A DNA stretch of 41,036 bases. Origin: Oscillospiraceae bacterium. GTDB taxonomy: Bacteria > Bacillota > Clostridia > Oscillospirales > Ruminococcaceae. The DNA lies in the NCBI GenBank assembly GCA_022770625.1, contig JALEHK010000034.1, forward strand, positions 1-41,036, given 5' to 3'. How positions within the stretch are numbered: the stretch's first letter is position 1; every line of letters begins with the position of its first letter. Both the position numbers and the translations under genes were made by a program. The notes under the pieces were generated by a model. The model did no database searches and was not told the DNA's origin. It saw nothing but the letters and a program-made list of their open reading frames with translations. Below are positions 1 to 8,495 of this stretch, piece after piece.

Positions 1-262
1 GTTACCACTTCAATTTGCCGGTTCCTTGCGGAGTCGGCCTCTGCGGATGCGTCTGAAAGAGACATCCTTCTGCTGTAACGGGCAGTCCCGCCGCGCCCTT
101 ATTTTTTAAAACTCGGACGCATCAGCTGTCTGGCCAAAGCTGGGACAGACGAGCAAAACCATCTTCCTTTCCCTTAGGCACAGGCTTTCACCAGCCGCCT
201 GTTCTCTGAACCCATCCGGGGAAGTACTCATTCTGCCTTACTGTTTTTATTTTTTCTTATCA
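1..262 (-). promoter_or_regulatory. T-box leader RNA, truncated at the window edge
   Basis: Read on the minus strand, this stretch has the T-box landmarks in order: an AGTA element (near 226-229), a GGTGAAA distal-loop motif (near 186-192), a specifier region and, at the very edge, AAGTGGTAAC, the start of the antiterminator bulge (consensus TGGNACCGCG). Stem I folds by pairing TTCCC with GGGAA and GGCAGAA with TTTTGCT. The specifier is ambiguous: ATG (Met) or GAT (Asp) in AAGATGG. The bulge base is T, which would pair with discriminator A and so favours Met. The controlled gene lies left of the window; an aminoacyl-tRNA synthetase or amino-acid gene is expected. Confidence 0.85.
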
Positions 263-267
263 TTTTC

Positions 268-296
268 ATTATAATTGAGAAAATGTGGATTGTCAA
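268..296 (-). promoter_or_regulatory. Promoter of the T-box transcript
   Basis: On the minus strand there is a perfect TTGACA (291-296), a 17-nt spacer and TATAAT (268-273). Transcription would start near 261, just upstream of the T-box stem I. Confidence 0.85.
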
Positions 297-322
297 GGGA
301 TTTCGGGCAGAAATCGCGAAAT

Positions 323-367
323 GGCCCGTCTCCTTTCCGGTCAGCGAAAAGAGACGGGCCATTTTTT
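323..367. terminator. Intrinsic terminator hairpin downstream of queT
   Basis: A perfect 10-bp stem, GGCCCGTCTC (323-332) with GAGACGGGCC (351-360). The T-run (ATTTTTTT) follows on the plus strand. On the minus strand, the direction of queT, the tail is only ATTTCGCGATTT. It probably ends queT transcription but is formally stronger against rightward transcription. Confidence 0.65.
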
Positions 368-377
368 TAGATAAAGC

Positions 378-956
378 TCAGGCTGGTCTGGTTTCGGGGA
401 ACAGCTTTTTGTAAAGATCGGCGCGGTAAAGCGCGAAGGTGAGAAGCATACCGAGCGTATAGCAGATAACAATCTCACCGGCCGCGACCGAGATACCCTG
501 AAACGCCCAGATATAGGGAAGACTTTCGCCGGGGTTTCCGCCGAAAACGAGCGCCAGCTCCAGCCCGACGATCAGGGCGTTGGAGAGAACGACCGGGATC
601 GGAGCGAGAAGCGCGCGGACGATCCTCGCCTTTCCGGGCTCCATCGAAGCAAACGGGATCTTTCCGATCCGGTAGGTGATCAGCGCTGCGATCAGCGTTG
701 CGCTGGTGCCGACGAGCGCGTCGATCATGCCGATGGGATTGGTTCCGGTCAGAAATCCGATCAGGTTGGAGAAAAAGCACCCGAAGGTGATCCCCCAGAT
801 CCCGAGCGGGGAAAAGAGCGGAAGAAGAGTTAGCGCCTCGCTGATTCTGAACTGGACGGTTCCGAACGAGAGGGGAGCGATGACGAGGGTGAGTACGGTG
901 TAGAGTGCGCCGATCAGAGCGATCTTTACGAGTTTGGTGGTGGTCGATTCTTTCAT
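378..956 (-). CDS. queT: QueT family queuosine-precursor (preQ1) transporter
   Basis: A 192-residue integral membrane protein with about five hydrophobic segments. It has the family hallmark FGTVQFRISEALTLLP near residues 31-46 and the following SPLGIWG/TNPIGMIDALVG stretches. QueT proteins are thought to import preQ1 or a related 7-deazaguanine precursor for queuosine modification of tRNA; some act as the substrate-specific component of ECF importers. I chose ATG at 956 because GAGG lies six bases upstream; an in-frame TTG at 983 would add nine unconserved residues. It is a single-gene unit with its own promoter, a long structured leader and a downstream hairpin. The family assignment is strong; substrate specificity is inferred from the family. 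Confidence 0.88.
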   Translation of the reverse strand: MKESTTTKLVKIALIGALYTVLTLVIAPLSFGTVQFRISEALTLLPLFSPLGIWGITFGCFFSNLIGFLTGTNPIGMIDALVGTSATLIAALITYRIGKIPFASMEPGKARIVRALLAPIPVVLSNALIVGLELALVFGGNPGESLPYIWAFQGISVAAGEIVICYTLGMLLTFALYRADLYKKLFPETRPA

Positions 957-1090
957 TATAACCTCAATTTCTCCGTGCAACAAATTGATGGGATACAGCG
1001 CGCGACTCTGACCGTCAGCCTGTCGCCGATCCTGCCGTCAGCCCTCCTCCGCGCCGGGCACGGGTAAAACGCGGGGATTTATCTGATGCG
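957..1090 (-). promoter_or_regulatory. Long structured leader of queT, candidate preQ1 riboswitch
   Basis: About 130 nt separate the predicted start site from the queT start codon. The leader is GC-rich in an AT-rich spacer. It holds a CCGCG/CGCGG hairpin (about 1048-1075) and two copies of GGCTGACGG (about 1012-1020 and 1034-1042). queT genes are commonly under preQ1 riboswitches. The short preQ1-I consensus is not visible, so a preQ1-III-like or unknown element is the remaining guess. Confidence 0.35.
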
Positions 1091-1096
1091 TTTGAT

Positions 1097-1125
1097 ATTG
1101 TAGCATATCCATGTCCTTTTTTCAA
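1097..1125 (-). promoter_or_regulatory. queT promoter
   Basis: On the minus strand, TTGAAA (1120-1125), a 17-nt spacer and TACAAT (1097-1102). Confidence 0.75.
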
Positions 1126-1251
1126 GGGAAGGAATCGTCAAAAAAGAGAGAGTTTGCGGGGAGAGGATTATTGACAAAACCAGTTCACGAAAAATTTCCA
1201 CACATCTTTCCGTTTTTCGTCCGAAACAAGCTCTGCGCCCCGGCGCACAGC

Positions 1252-1280
1252 TTGACTTTTATTACTCCATCTTTTATAAT
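1252..1280 (+). promoter_or_regulatory. secD-secF promoter
   Basis: TTGACT (1252-1257), a 17-nt spacer and TATAAT (1275-1280). Start near 1287 gives a leader of about 150 nt. A small imperfect hairpin followed by TTTTTT (1302-1323) sits at its beginning and could act as an early attenuator. The spacer between queT and secD otherwise holds nothing I recognise. Confidence 0.8.
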
Positions 1281-1440
1281 ATACTTTATGTAATGCCGCT
1301 TGGCGTCCGGACGGGCCTTTTTTACAGAAGATGTCTCCGTTTTCACCTTTCCCGTTGTTTGATCCGGGAAATGCGGCAGAAAATTTTCGTTTGTATGGCC
1401 TATCATCAAGTTCATACAGCAGCATTGGAGGAATTGTTTC

Positions 1441-2838
1441 ATGAAACGAGTGCCAAAGCCCGTCTTTTTCATCGTATCAATTCTCATTGTTGTCATTACC
1501 CTTCTTTCGCTGTTCGGCTTTAAGACAACCTATGGCGATAAAGAAACCGTCTATATCCGCGGCGGCAATGACATCCGGTGGGGCATTGATATCAGAGGCG
1601 GCGTTGACGTAACCTTTACTCCGCCTGAAGGAGTTGAGGCGACCGAATCGCAGATGGATGCGGCCAAAGAGGTCATCAACTCCCGTCTGGTTTCGCTCAA
1701 CATCACCGACTCGGAAGTCTATGTTGACTACAACAAATACCGCATCATCGTCCGCTTCCCATGGAAAGAGGGAGAGACGGATTTCGATCCGCAGGCCGCG
1801 ATCGAAGAGCTGGGCGATACCGCAGTCCTGACCTTCCGCGAAGGAAAAGAGACCGATTCGACCGGCGCGCCCTCCGGCGTCACCGCCGAGAATATCATCA
1901 TCGACGGCGAGGACGTTAAGGAAGCGTATCCCTATTATAATAAAGATGAAAACTCCTACGGCGTCAGCCTTGAACTGAACGATTCCGGAAAAGCAGCTTT
2001 TGCGGAAGCCACCACTCGCCTGTCCAAGGAAAACGGCGTCATCTCGATCTGGATGGACGACAACATGATCTCCTATCCGTCGGTCAACACCCCGATCACC
2101 GACGGTAAGTGCCAGATCACCGGCAACTTTACCGCGGAGGAAGCGACCTCTCTGGCCAACAAGATCAACTCCGGCGCGCTTCCCTTTAAGCTGGTTGCGG
2201 AAAACTATTCGACGATCAACCCGACGATGGGTCTCGGTGCCCGCGACGTTATGCTCACGGCCGGCGCGATCGCATTTATGCTCGTATGCATCTACATGAT
2301 CGTTTTCTTCCGTCTGCCCGGCGTGGTTTCGGTCTTTGCGCTGATGGGACAGGTCGCCTGCTCGATCGCGGCGATTTCCGGCTTCTTTGGCTTCATGTCC
2401 TCCTTTACTCTGACCCTGCCCGGTATCGCGGGCGTTATCCTCGGCGTCGGCATGGGCGTTGACGCCAACGTCATCACCTTCACCCGCATCAAGGAAGAGG
2501 TCTGCTCGGGCAAGTCGATCGATGGCGCGATTACGATCGGTTATTCCCGTGCCTTCTCGGCGATCCTTGACGGCAACCTGACGACCATCATCATCGCCAT
2601 CATCCTGATGGGCTCGTTCGGCCCGACCGACTCTCTCTTTGCCAAGATGCTTCATCCGGTCTTCTTCATGTTCGGCGCTTCGACGGCCGGCACCATCTAC
2701 TCGTTCGGCTATACGCTGCTGGTAGGCTGTATCCTCAACTTCGTCTTTGGCGTTACCGCGTCGCGGCTTATGCTCCAGTCGTTGTCCAGATATAAATTCC
2801 TCCGCAAGCCTTATCTGTATGGAGGTGTTAAGAAATGA
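1441..2838 (+). CDS. secD: Protein translocase subunit SecD
   Basis: A 465-residue inner-membrane component of the Sec translocon accessory complex, which uses the proton motive force to pull exported proteins across the membrane. Residues 8-27 form the first membrane segment, then a large external domain containing WGIDIRGGVDV (RND-type D1 motif). From about residue 265 a membrane domain of five segments carries the conserved GVDANVITFTRIKEE motif. Start ATG 1441 follows GGAGGAA. The gene overlaps secF by four bases (ATGA), so the two are translationally coupled. Length and architecture suit separate SecD and SecF rather than a SecDF fusion. Confidence 0.95.
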   Translation: MKRVPKPVFFIVSILIVVITLLSLFGFKTTYGDKETVYIRGGNDIRWGIDIRGGVDVTFTPPEGVEATESQMDAAKEVINSRLVSLNITDSEVYVDYNKYRIIVRFPWKEGETDFDPQAAIEELGDTAVLTFREGKETDSTGAPSGVTAENIIIDGEDVKEAYPYYNKDENSYGVSLELNDSGKAAFAEATTRLSKENGVISIWMDDNMISYPSVNTPITDGKCQITGNFTAEEATSLANKINSGALPFKLVAENYSTINPTMGLGARDVMLTAGAIAFMLVCIYMIVFFRLPGVVSVFALMGQVACSIAAISGFFGFMSSFTLTLPGIAGVILGVGMGVDANVITFTRIKEEVCSGKSIDGAITIGYSRAFSAILDGNLTTIIIAIILMGSFGPTDSLFAKMLHPVFFMFGASTAGTIYSFGYTLLVGCILNFVFGVTASRLMLQSLSRYKFLRKPYLYGGVKK

Positions 2839-3827
2839 GTTACGATCGCGAAAAGGTGGCGGCGGTTGTTCAGCCGCCCAAAGGCATTAAGCTCCCCGGC
2901 TTTGATGTCGTCGGAAGCAGAAAGATCTTCTATGCGATTTCCGGAGGCCTTCTGGCGCTCGCACTGATCGTTTCAATCGTTTTCGGCGTCAAGATCGACA
3001 TCAAGTTTACCGGCGGTACGATTGCGACCTATTCCTACACCGGCGAGATCGATGAAGCTGAGTTCGAGAAAACGGTCGAGGACGTGACCGGTCACGACGT
3101 AACGGTCTCCGGCTCCAAAGACCTGATGACCGGAAACAATACCTTTACGGTCAACTTTACCGAAGCGGTCGCTCTGGACGTTGAGGAACAGACCGCAATG
3201 AACGACGCGATCGACGAGGCTTTCCCCGACAACAAGATCGAAACGGTTAACGTCAACTCGGTATCCCCGACGATGGGTACCGACTTCCTGCTTAAGTGCC
3301 TGGTCGCCGTTTCATTCGCTTCGGTGGTCATGGTCATCTACGTCGGTCTGCGCTTCCGTAAGATCGGCGGCGTCAAAGCCGGTGTCTGCGCGTTGCTGGC
3401 GCTGTTCCACGACCTGTGCATGGTCTACGCGACCTTCGTTTTTTTCCGGATGCCGTTGGATGATAACTTCATGTCGATCATGCTGGTCATCCTGGGCTAC
3501 TCGGTCAATGATACGATCGTTATTTATGACCGCGTCCGTGAAAACGAAGCGCTTTATCGGAACGCGAAGCTCACCCCCTCCGAACTGGTCAATCTTTCGA
3601 TCAACCAGTCGCTCAGCCGCTGCCTGCATACCTCGGCTACGACCATCTTCTCGATGATTGTCGTTCTGGTTATGGCGCTGATTAACGGCGTTGACTCGAT
3701 CGTTACCTTTACCCTCCCGCTGATTATCGGCCTGATTTCGGGTACCTATTCGACCATCTGCATTGCCTGCCCGACTTGGGTCGCGTGGCTGGAAAGCGGA
3801 GCGAAAAAATCGAAAAAGAGAGGATAA
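2835..3827 (+). CDS. secF: Protein translocase subunit SecF
   Basis: A 330-residue partner of SecD. There is a membrane segment near residues 33-53, then KIDIKFTGGTIATYSY (the SecF D1-type motif), a short external domain, and a C-terminal membrane bundle with GYSVNDTIVIYDRVREN, the SecF signature with its conserved Asp and Arg residues. SecD and SecF form a heterodimer that completes preprotein translocation after SecA. The start overlaps the secD stop in ATGA; an AGGTG ribosome site lies inside the secD tail. The C-terminus is basic (SGAKKSKKRG). A strong terminator follows immediately. Confidence 0.95.
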   Translation: MSYDREKVAAVVQPPKGIKLPGFDVVGSRKIFYAISGGLLALALIVSIVFGVKIDIKFTGGTIATYSYTGEIDEAEFEKTVEDVTGHDVTVSGSKDLMTGNNTFTVNFTEAVALDVEEQTAMNDAIDEAFPDNKIETVNVNSVSPTMGTDFLLKCLVAVSFASVVMVIYVGLRFRKIGGVKAGVCALLALFHDLCMVYATFVFFRMPLDDNFMSIMLVILGYSVNDTIVIYDRVRENEALYRNAKLTPSELVNLSINQSLSRCLHTSATTIFSMIVVLVMALINGVDSIVTFTLPLIIGLISGTYSTICIACPTWVAWLESGAKKSKKRG

Positions 3828-3839
3828 ATCCTCTGTGGA

Positions 3840-3868
3840 AACCGCCGTTATCAAACGGCGGTTTTTTT
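3840..3868 (+). terminator. Rho-independent terminator of secD-secF
   Basis: Stem AACCGCCGTT (3840-3849) with AACGGCGGTT (3854-3863), a 4-nt loop, then a T-run. Confidence 0.92.
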
Positions 3869-4070
3869 CATGTTTAATTGCAGCGAAAAAAGACGTATCC
3901 ATCAAAATGACTAAAAGCTTTGCTTTTTTACAGAAAGTGATAAAACTGTGAAAAAACGAGAAAAAATAAGAAATATCGAAGAATAACGAGTATACTCCCT
4001 CTTTTGCAAATATAATTTCGAATGAAAGAGTAAAAATGTGTATAAATCAGGAATAATTTGTGATAATAAC

Positions 4071-4099
4071 TTGACATTTGTCATTTTTGGCATTATAGT
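4071..4099 (+). promoter_or_regulatory. potABCD promoter
   Basis: TTGACA (4071-4076), a 17-nt spacer and TATAGT (4094-4099). The 3869-4070 stretch before it is AT-rich and shows no gene. The resulting leader runs from about 4106 to 4292. Confidence 0.8.
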
Positions 4100-4110
4100 T
4101 ATTGAGGATT

Positions 4111-4144
4111 CTCATGCGCTCTGTATGCACCCCGCGTGCATGAG
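4111..4144 (+). promoter_or_regulatory. Leader element with two mutually exclusive hairpins
   Basis: Close to the predicted start of the pot transcript, ATGCAC (4125-4130) can pair with GTGCAT (4136-4141). CTCATGC (4111-4117) can instead pair with GCATGAG (4138-4144), using the same 3' strand. It may be a switch or simply a palindrome-rich leader. Confidence 0.35.
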
Positions 4145-4292
4145 CACATACCGATTGTATCTGCTTATTGACACTGGAGACGATGCATCACACGTACTTC
4201 GCTTTTTGCGGGGAAAAGCCTTTTGCGGGCGGATGGTGTGGAAAATATCCGGTGGGTATAAAAATACTTTTTCCGCAAAGGGGATACATGAT

Positions 4293-5693
4293 ATGAGTAA
4301 TATCATCGAACTGAAAAACATCACTCTGAGTTACGACGGGGATAAGATCCTCGACAACCTTTCCCTTTCTATCGAAAACGGACAGTTTGTCACCTTCCTC
4401 GGCCCGTCCGGATGCGGCAAAACAACGACGCTTCGGATCATCGGCGGATTTCTGACGCCGGACTCGGGTGATGTTTTTTTTGACGGCAAACGGATTAACG
4501 ACCTTCCGCCTCACAAAAGAGAACTGAATACCGTTTTCCAGCGGTACGCGCTTTTTCCTCACTTAAACGTTTTTGATAACGTTGCTTTCGGATTAAAGCT
4601 CCAGAAGGTTCCGAAAGACGAGATCAAAAAACGGGTTCTTGAGATGCTGGAAACGGTCGATCTGAAAGGATACGACAAACGAAAGGTCGATCGTCTGTCC
4701 GGCGGTCAGCAACAGCGTGTCGCGATTGCTCGTGCGCTGGTCAACCGCCCGAAGGTTCTGCTGCTTGACGAACCGCTCGGCGCGCTTGACTTAAAGCTGC
4801 GCAAGGATATGCAGCTGGAACTGCTCAATATCCAGCGCAAGACCGGCATCACCTTTATCTATGTCACCCACGATCAGGAAGAAGCGCTGACCATGTCGGA
4901 TAAGGTCGTTGTCATGAAAGACGGCGTAATTCAGCAGTACGGACGTCCGGAAGATATCTATAACGAACCGAAGAATGCTTTCGTTGCCGACTTTATCGGC
5001 GATTCCAACATCTTCGACGCCACGATGGTGAAAGACTACCTTGTCTCCTTCTGCGGCGCGGAGTTTGTGTGCGAGGACGCGGGCTTTGGTGAGAATCAGC
5101 CGGTCGACGTCGTTCTCCGCCCAGAGGATATCGAGATCGTTCGTCCGGATCAGGCCAAGGTGCACGGCGTAGTCGAAGGGGTCGTCTTTAAGGGCGTTCA
5201 TTATCAGATGAGCGTTCGCTGTGAGGGACTGGAATGGATCGTCCATTCGACCAAGTCGGCCGCGGTCGGCGAAGAGGTCGGACTTTCCTTCGGCCCGAAC
5301 GATATTCATATCATGAACCGCCTGTTTAAGGCGTTTGAGAATACCTTGACCGGCGAAGTCACCGATGAAGGAAAGGTCACCGCGCTCGGCGTCGAGTTTG
5401 ACGCTCCGGCGGTTTCGGCGCTTGCGGTCGGAAGCAGGGTCAAGGTCGTCCTCCAGCCGGAGGATATCGAAGTCGTTTCGCTCGACCTTGCTGATAAGAA
5501 GGTCTTTATCGAATCTCAGATCTATAAGGGACGTTGGAACGAGCTGATTGTTTATCTCTATGAAGAAGAAAGCTACCTGATGCTCCATACCGACCTCGAT
5601 CAGCAGGTCGCGACCGACATCGGCATCAAGTTCCATTTTGAAAACGCTTCCGTCACGCCTCTGGAAGAGATGGAGGGTGGGAAGAATGACTGA
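4293..5693 (+). CDS. potA: Spermidine/putrescine ABC transporter ATP-binding protein PotA, extended
   Basis: A 466-residue ATPase that powers polyamine uptake with PotB, PotC and PotD. It has Walker [10 protein letters not shown] (37-45), Q-loop near 83, signature LSGGQQQR (135-142), Walker B VLLLDEP (155-161) and H-loop VTHDQEE (191-197). The usual PotA is about 370 residues; here two TOBE-like modules follow the ATPase. The first contains LRPEDIEIV (about 275-283), the second LQPEDIEVV (about 387-395), so the tail looks duplicated. I start it at ATG 4293, behind GGGGA; upstream in-frame codons have no homology. It overlaps potB by eight bases and heads a four-gene operon. The family is certain; the meaning of the second module is unknown. 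Confidence 0.93.
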   Translation: MSNIIELKNITLSYDGDKILDNLSLSIENGQFVTFLGPSGCGKTTTLRIIGGFLTPDSGDVFFDGKRINDLPPHKRELNTVFQRYALFPHLNVFDNVAFGLKLQKVPKDEIKKRVLEMLETVDLKGYDKRKVDRLSGGQQQRVAIARALVNRPKVLLLDEPLGALDLKLRKDMQLELLNIQRKTGITFIYVTHDQEEALTMSDKVVVMKDGVIQQYGRPEDIYNEPKNAFVADFIGDSNIFDATMVKDYLVSFCGAEFVCEDAGFGENQPVDVVLRPEDIEIVRPDQAKVHGVVEGVVFKGVHYQMSVRCEGLEWIVHSTKSAAVGEEVGLSFGPNDIHIMNRLFKAFENTLTGEVTDEGKVTALGVEFDAPAVSALAVGSRVKVVLQPEDIEVVSLDLADKKVFIESQIYKGRWNELIVYLYEEESYLMLHTDLDQQVATDIGIKFHFENASVTPLEEMEGGKND

Positions 5694-6534
5694 AAAAAAG
5701 TCCCGCCGCCGGACGTTTGACCTTTCCCGGCTGACAGCGGTTCCGTACTTTGTATGGATGGCGCTTTTCACCATCGTGCCGCTGGCGCTGGTCGTATGGT
5801 ACGCCTTTATCGACTATCCGGATACGAGCTTTACCATTTCGAATTTTACCGGCGTCGTTAAGTACGCGAAGACCTTCGTCAAGTCGATTAACCTCTCGCT
5901 GATCTCGACGGTGATCTGCCTGCTGATCGGCTTTCCGATGGGCTTTATCATGTCCCGGATGAGCGAACGGGGACAGCGGACGATGCAGCTTCTGATCATG
6001 CTTCCGATGTGGATGAGCTTCCTGCTTAGAACCTACGCATGGATGACGCTCCTTGAAAACGAAGGCCTGATCAATAAGTTCTTCAGTCTTTTCGGGATCG
6101 GCCCCTTTACCATGATCAATACGCGGGGCGCGATCGTTCTCGGTATGGTTTACAACTACCTTCCCTTTATGATCCTTCCGCTTTACTCGGTCATGGTCAA
6201 GATCGATCGCTCGGTGATCGAGGCGGCGCAGGATCTCGGTGCGGACGCCTTTCATGTTTTTTCCCGTGTTCTGCTTCCGCTTTCGGTTCCCGGGATCGTG
6301 ACCGGGATCACGATGGTCTTTGTCCCGTCGGTATCGACCTTTATCATTTCCCGTATGCTGGGCGGCGGTTCCAACCTGCTGATCGGCGACCTGATCGAAC
6401 AGCAGTTTTTGGGTTCGGTTTATAACCCCGGCGTCGGTTCGGCGATGAGCCTTCTGCTGATGGTCATGATCCTTCTGATCATGGGCATTATCAACCACTT
6501 TGATTCGGATGAAATGGAGGGAATGCTGGTATGA
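5686..6534 (+). CDS. potB: Spermidine/putrescine ABC transporter permease PotB
   Basis: A 282-residue permease with six predicted membrane segments. The EAA-type cytoplasmic loop reads [21 protein letters not shown] (near residues 180-200), and binds the PotA ATPase. The N-terminal KKSRRR is cytoplasmic. Start ATG 5686 lies inside the end of potA behind GGAGGGTGGG, giving an eight-base overlap. The stop overlaps potC by four bases, so the importer subunits are translationally coupled. Together PotB and PotC form the channel through which PotD-delivered polyamines enter. Confidence 0.94.
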   Translation: MTEKKSRRRTFDLSRLTAVPYFVWMALFTIVPLALVVWYAFIDYPDTSFTISNFTGVVKYAKTFVKSINLSLISTVICLLIGFPMGFIMSRMSERGQRTMQLLIMLPMWMSFLLRTYAWMTLLENEGLINKFFSLFGIGPFTMINTRGAIVLGMVYNYLPFMILPLYSVMVKIDRSVIEAAQDLGADAFHVFSRVLLPLSVPGIVTGITMVFVPSVSTFIISRMLGGGSNLLIGDLIEQQFLGSVYNPGVGSAMSLLLMVMILLIMGIINHFDSDEMEGMLV

Positions 6535-7328
6535 AAAAAGGAAAAGCACTCTCTCACGTTTTTACCGCTCTGGTCATGCTCTTTCTCTTTGCGCCGATCC
6601 TGGTGCTGATCGTTTTTTCATTCAACGAATCCAAGTCCCGCGCCCTCTTTACCGGCTTTACCTTTAGGTGGTATGTCGAGCTTTTCCGGAACGAAACGAT
6701 TATGTCGGCGCTTTGGGGATCGGTTTCGATGGCGGTCTGCGCTTCGACGGTTGCTGCGGTCGTCGGTACGGCAGCCGCGGTCGGGATCTATAAGCTGCGC
6801 GGCAAGCGGGTCAAATCGCTGATTATGAACGTGACCTATCTTCCGATCCTGAACCCCGAGATCGTTACCGGTATCTCGATGATGCTCCTTTTTGTCTACA
6901 TCAAAAACCTGACCGGACTCCGGCTCGGCTTTGGAACGGTACTGATCGCTCATGTTACCTTCTGCCTGCCCTATGCGATTTTAAGCGTCCTTCCCAAGCT
7001 CCGCCAGATGGATCCGAGCCTTTATGAGGCGGCGCAGGATCTCGGCTGCCCGCCGGTCAAGGCCTTCTTCAAGGTCGTTCTGCCGGAGATCATGCCGGGC
7101 GTCATTTCCGGTTACCTGATGAGCTTTACCTTCTCACTGGATGATTTTATTATCACCTACTTTACCTCCGGAAGCGGTTTTACAAGCCTTCCGCTGGTCA
7201 TCTATTCGATGGTCAGAAAGAAAGTCAATCCCCAGATCAATGCGCTCTCGGCAATTATTTTTGTCGCAGTTCTGCTTTTGCTCCTTATCTCCAATCTGGT
7301 TCAGGCCAGACGGGAAAAAGCGGACTGA
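6531..7328 (+). CDS. potC: Spermidine/putrescine ABC transporter permease PotC
   Basis: A 265-residue second permease of the polyamine importer, with six membrane segments. Its EAA loop is YEAAQDLGCPPVKAFFKVVLP (about residues 165-185). The pattern FSFNESKSRALFTGFTFRWY after the first helix is typical of PotC. The ATGA overlap with potB fixes the start. It is followed after 51 bases by potD. It pairs with PotB to form the transmembrane channel. Confidence 0.94.
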   Translation: MKKGKALSHVFTALVMLFLFAPILVLIVFSFNESKSRALFTGFTFRWYVELFRNETIMSALWGSVSMAVCASTVAAVVGTAAAVGIYKLRGKRVKSLIMNVTYLPILNPEIVTGISMMLLFVYIKNLTGLRLGFGTVLIAHVTFCLPYAILSVLPKLRQMDPSLYEAAQDLGCPPVKAFFKVVLPEIMPGVISGYLMSFTFSLDDFIITYFTSGSGFTSLPLVIYSMVRKKVNPQINALSAIIFVAVLLLLLISNLVQARREKAD

Positions 7329-7379
7329 ACACGTTTGATCCAAGATCGGTTTACTACCAGAAAGGAAACCTGCCCTACA

Positions 7380-8447
7380 ATGAAAAGAAAAGTACTTCTC
7401 TCTGTGATCTTCGCATCTGCCGCCGCCGTTTCTCTCTCCTCCTGCGGAAACTCTTCCTCCAAACCGACCCTTAAGGTCTTTAACTGGGGCGAGTACATTT
7501 CCGACGGTCAGGACGGAACGCTGGATACCATCGCTGAGTTTGAGAAGGAATTTGACTGCAAGGTTCAGTACGACCTCTTCTCGACCAACGAGGAAATGTA
7601 CACCAAGCTCTCTTCCGGTTCGGTCGAATACGATGTGGTCATTCCATCCGACTATATGATCTCCAAGATGATCGCCGAGGATATGCTGGAACCGATCAAC
7701 TATGATATCGTGACCAATGCCGAGAACCTGATGGATCGTTTCAAAACGACCGATTTTGACCCCGGCAATGTCTATTCGGTTCCGTATACCTGGGGTACGG
7801 TCGGCATCGTTTACAACAAGACGATGGTCAACGGTCCGATCACCAGCTGGAATACCCTCTGGGACAGCCAGTACGATACCAAGACGCTGATGTTCTTAAA
7901 CAACCGCGACGCTTTCGGTATCGCAGAGAAGCTGCTCGGCTATTCTCAGAACTCGACTGACGAAAGCGAGATCCGCGCCTGCGCCGATAAGCTCAAGGAG
8001 CAGAAAGCCGCCGTCCATCCCAACTATGTCATGGACGAGGTCTTTGATAAGATGGAGATCGGCGAAGCGGCGGTCGCCCCCTACTATGCGGGCGACGCGG
8101 TTACGATGATTTCGGAAAACCCCGATCTGGACTTTGTTGTGCCGGAAGAGGGAAGCAACGTCTTTATCGACTCGATGTGCATCGTAAAGGGAAGCACACA
8201 GGTCGATCTCGCCAACGAGTTTATCAACTTCATGTGCCGCGAAGATATTGCTCAGGCAAATATCGAGTACATCAGCTATTCGACCCCTCTCCAGAGTGTT
8301 TACGACAATCTGGACGAAGAGGTCAGAAACAACAAGATCATCTACCCGGATGACGATATTCTCGCCCGCTGCGAATCGTTCGTCGTTCTTCCCAACGACA
8401 CCAACCAGCTGATTCAGGATCTCTGGAACGAGATCATCGCTGAATAA
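7380..8447 (+). CDS. potD: Spermidine/putrescine-binding lipoprotein PotD
   Basis: A 355-residue solute-binding protein that captures polyamines outside the membrane and delivers them to PotBC. The N-terminus is a lipoprotein signal with lipobox LSSC; Cys22 would be lipidated. The mature part begins with LKVFNWGEYISDG, the PotD/PotF family opening, and includes YDVVIPSDYMISKM and VPYTWGTVGIVYNK. I chose ATG 7380 since it directly precedes the signal peptide and has AAAGGA upstream; the in-frame TTG at 7335 would bury the signal. It is the last gene of potABCD and ends at a strong terminator. Confidence 0.94.
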   Translation: MKRKVLLSVIFASAAAVSLSSCGNSSSKPTLKVFNWGEYISDGQDGTLDTIAEFEKEFDCKVQYDLFSTNEEMYTKLSSGSVEYDVVIPSDYMISKMIAEDMLEPINYDIVTNAENLMDRFKTTDFDPGNVYSVPYTWGTVGIVYNKTMVNGPITSWNTLWDSQYDTKTLMFLNNRDAFGIAEKLLGYSQNSTDESEIRACADKLKEQKAAVHPNYVMDEVFDKMEIGEAAVAPYYAGDAVTMISENPDLDFVVPEEGSNVFIDSMCIVKGSTQVDLANEFINFMCREDIAQANIEYISYSTPLQSVYDNLDEEVRNNKIIYPDDDILARCESFVVLPNDTNQLIQDLWNEIIAE

Positions 8448-8453
8448 TGAAAA

Positions 8454-8494
8454 AACACGGTGCAGTTTCCGTAAGGAGACTGCACCGTGTTTTG
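8454..8494. terminator. Bidirectional terminator between potD and the HAAS-domain gene
   Basis: A 17-bp stem with one wobble, AACACGGTGCAGTTTCC (8454-8470) and GGAGACTGCACCGTGTT (8475-8491), loop GTAA. T-rich tails on both strands serve the two convergent units. Confidence 0.9.
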
Positions 8495-8495
8495 T

